DNA from: Yeosuana aquiaggeris | GTDB taxonomy: Bacteria > Bacteroidota > Bacteroidia > Flavobacteriales > Flavobacteriaceae | DNA length: 64,000 nucleotides | Reading direction: 5' to 3' | Assembly: GCF_044003965.1 (NCBI RefSeq) | Contig: NZ_JBAWKC010000001.1 | Span: forward strand, 1,054,001-1,118,000 | Shown: one piece after another, positions 62,384 through 64,000 of the stretch | Numbering within the stretch: position 1 is the first letter of the stretch | Layout of the letters: each line of letters starts with the position of its first letter | Program-made: the position numbers and the translations under genes | Notes under the pieces: model-generated | What the model was told of the DNA's origin: nothing | Databases searched by the model: none | Seen by the model: the letters and a program-made list of their open reading frames with translations, nothing else

Positions 62384-63826
62384 TTAATATTTTATACAAA
62401 CATTTTTGGCTTCGGTGAAAAAGCGTAAAGCTTCAAAACCACCTTCGCGACCAATACCTGAAGCTTTTACACCACCAAAAGGAGTACGTAAATCACGCAG
62501 CATCCAGGTATTGACCCAGACAATTCCTGCTTGTATTTGGTTGCTCATACGCATGGTTCTTTTTAAATCATTGGTCCAAATTGTTGCCGACAAACCATAT
62601 TTTACGTTGTTAGCCATTTGCAAAACCTCATCTTCGGTATTGAATGGCATGATGGTCACTACCGGTCCAAAAACTTCTTCCTGGTTTATTCTGCATTCAT
62701 CCGTCGAGACTTCAATCACTGTAGGTTCAAGATAGTACCCGTTTTCAAATCCTTTAATGTTTACTTTATGACCGCCACATAATATAGTTGCACTTTCTTT
62801 TTTTGCAATAGCTATATAATCCAGCACTTTGTTTAAGTGTTGTTTTGATACTAAAGCACCAATATTGGTATCCGCTTTTGAGGGATGTCCAACTTTTAAA
62901 TCTTTTACTTTTTCTACAAAATCTTTTTTGAATTTTTCATAGATAGACAATTCAACAAAAATGCGGCTTCCGCATAAACAAATCTGGCCTTGATTAGAGA
63001 ATGAAGAACGCACACTAATTTCTAACATAGCATCATAATCACAATCAGCAAAAATGATGTTAGGGTTTTTGCCTCCCAACTCCAAAGATAGTTTTTTGAA
63101 CATAGGTGCGGCAATTTTCGCAATGTGGGCTCCTGTGGCGGTGCCTCCCGTAAAACTAATAGCTTTTATGTCTGAGTGTTCAATAATGGCTTGGCCAGTG
63201 GTTGTTCCTAGACCATGTACAATGTTTAAAACCCCTTTTGGCAAACCAGCTTCATTACATATGTCTCCTAAAAGATAAGCGGTCATAGGTGTTATTTCAC
63301 TTGGTTTGGCTACCACACAATTGCCTGCGGCTATGGCAGGAGCAATTTTCCAGGTAAATAAATAGAGTGGTAGGTTCCAAGGTGAAATACAGCCAACAAC
63401 CCCAATGGGTTGACGTAGGGTATAATTGATGGCATCCTGACCAACACTTTCATGACTCTCACTAGAAAATTGTGTAATAGCATTTCCAAAAAAGCGAAAA
63501 TTACTGGCGGCTCTTGGTATGTCAACCGCTTTTGCTAAACTGATGGGTTTGCCGTTGTCTTTGCTTTCAGCTGCTGCGAAACCTTGTAAGTTGGCTTCTA
63601 GTAATTCTGAAATCTTTATTAATATTCTACTCCGCTCTTCAATGGTGGTTTGTGACCAAGTAGGAAAGGCTGATTTTGCTGCAATATAAGCGTTTTCCAC
63701 ATCTTCTTTGGATGAGTTAGGTAACTGCCCATATACTTCACCACTGGCAGGACAATAGTTGTCTAACCATTCATTTTGAATTGGATCGTGAAAATTACCA
63801 TTGATATAATTTTGGATTTTGTCCAT
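62384..63826 (-). CDS. 2-aminomuconate semialdehyde dehydrogenase (aldehyde dehydrogenase family)
   Basis: Oxidises 2-aminomuconate 6-semialdehyde to 2-aminomuconate with NAD+. The 480 residues have Cys283 (NQGQICLCGSRIF), Glu249 (LELGGKNP) and Asn151 (SPWNLPLY). The residues around the substrate and the Arg-rich C-terminal match the hydroxymuconic/aminomuconic semialdehyde subgroup (ALDH8-like), which the setting with ACMSD and the dioxygenase supports. Its ATG shares one base with the ridA stop (TAATG). Confidence 0.92.
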   Translation of the reverse strand: MDKIQNYINGNFHDPIQNEWLDNYCPASGEVYGQLPNSSKEDVENAYIAAKSAFPTWSQTTIEERSRILIKISELLEANLQGFAAAESKDNGKPISLAKAVDIPRAASNFRFFGNAITQFSSESHESVGQDAINYTLRQPIGVVGCISPWNLPLYLFTWKIAPAIAAGNCVVAKPSEITPMTAYLLGDICNEAGLPKGVLNIVHGLGTTTGQAIIEHSDIKAISFTGGTATGAHIAKIAAPMFKKLSLELGGKNPNIIFADCDYDAMLEISVRSSFSNQGQICLCGSRIFVELSIYEKFKKDFVEKVKDLKVGHPSKADTNIGALVSKQHLNKVLDYIAIAKKESATILCGGHKVNIKGFENGYYLEPTVIEVSTDECRINQEEVFGPVVTIMPFNTEDEVLQMANNVKYGLSATIWTNDLKRTMRMSNQIQAGIVWVNTWMLRDLRTPFGGVKASGIGREGGFEALRFFTEAKNVCIKY

Positions 63827-64000
63827 TACAATTTCTTATAAGCCATTACCTTAATCTCCACCACCAAATCGGGATGTGGTAATTGATGCACAGCAACAGT
63901 AGTCCGTGCTGGTCCAGTTTCTTTATTAAAGAATTCTGCATAGGCTTTATTATAACCAGCAAAATCGTTCATATTTACTAAAAAAGAGGTGACATCAACC
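63826..64000 (-). CDS. RidA-family deaminase, probable 2-aminomuconate deaminase (N-terminus cut)
   Basis: Only the C-terminal 57 residues are inside the window. VNMNDFAGYNKAYAEFF, followed by GPARTTVAVHQLPHPDL and VVEIKVMAYKK, is the classic RidA C-terminal half, with the substrate-binding Arg in PART. In kynurenine operons a RidA homologue hydrolyses 2-aminomuconate to 4-oxalocrotonate plus ammonia (family knowledge), which fits its place before the dehydrogenase gene. The start is outside the window. Confidence 0.88.
   Translation of the reverse strand, partial: VDVTSFLVNMNDFAGYNKAYAEFFNKETGPARTTVAVHQLPHPDLVVEIKVMAYKKL

Noticed and set aside
1..64000. Prophage, insertion sequences, CRISPR, rRNA
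   Set aside because: No integrase, transposase, structural phage gene, direct-repeat array or rRNA segment was recognised.

Overview
This is a 64 kb piece of an AT-rich (about one third G+C by eye), densely packed chromosome. It almost certainly comes from a member of the Flavobacteriaceae (Bacteroidota), probably marine. The pointers are type IX secretion parts (PorT, the Plug protein), a TamL-type outer-membrane lipoprotein, a complete Na+-translocating NADH:quinone reductase, menaquinone methyltransferase, DUF6090 and DUF6702 proteins, and repeated use of the Bacteroidota -7 promoter element TAnnTTTG. The genus cannot be named from what is visible. No prophage, insertion sequence, CRISPR array or rRNA was seen; one tRNA (Gly, anticodon UCC) is present. 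The genes at both edges are cut by the window: fructose-bisphosphate aldolase on the left and a RidA-type deaminase on the right.

Layout. 1-18.7 kb: housekeeping and envelope genes: fbaA, tamL, a TrmH-type rRNA methylase, porT-menG, trkA-trkH, a PLP aminotransferase with a fatty-acid desaturase, rsmG, a TPR protein, pruA, a TANGO2/NRDE protein overlapping a possible permuted NlpC/P60 protein, apaG and the type IX Plug gene. 18.8-25 kb: the nqrABCDEF operon. 25-39 kb (minus strand): a signalling block with three histidine kinases sharing almost the same kinase core, two response regulators (one fused to a class III adenylate cyclase) and a small TerB-like protein. One kinase is 2325 residues long and carries ten tandem sensor-like modules. 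39.3-40.7 kb: a small conserved protein and apbE, the flavin transferase that matures NqrB/NqrC.

40.7-48.7 kb: a methyltransferase/DUF6090/cupin/map cluster, a CoA-transferase, a HAD-like phosphatase, gpmI, an M48 protease, tRNA-Gly and peptidase E. 48.8-57.1 kb: three tandem paralogous exported CarboxypepD_reg-like proteins, a DUF6702 protein, an M1 aminopeptidase, tatA and a TPR hybrid histidine kinase. 57.1-64 kb (minus strand): the lower kynurenine (tryptophan) degradation pathway: RidA-type deaminase, 2-aminomuconate semialdehyde dehydrogenase, an atypical SDR, a GH65-like hydrolase, 3-hydroxyanthranilate dioxygenase, ACMS decarboxylase and an O-methyltransferase. A G+C-rich structured intergenic element lies between the GH65 gene and the dioxygenase gene.

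How the genes connect. The Nqr pump builds a sodium gradient and needs ApbE, encoded 14 kb away, to attach FMN to NqrB and NqrC; the signalling block lies between them. In that block the only recognisable output domain is the cyclase, so the cluster looks like a many-input phosphorelay that may end in cAMP. The right end channels 3-hydroxyanthranilate through ACMS and aminomuconate semialdehyde to aminomuconate and on to central metabolism. The least explained items are the ten-module kinase, the GC-rich element in the kynurenine locus, the SDR without a normal catalytic dyad, and a possibly leaderless tatA.
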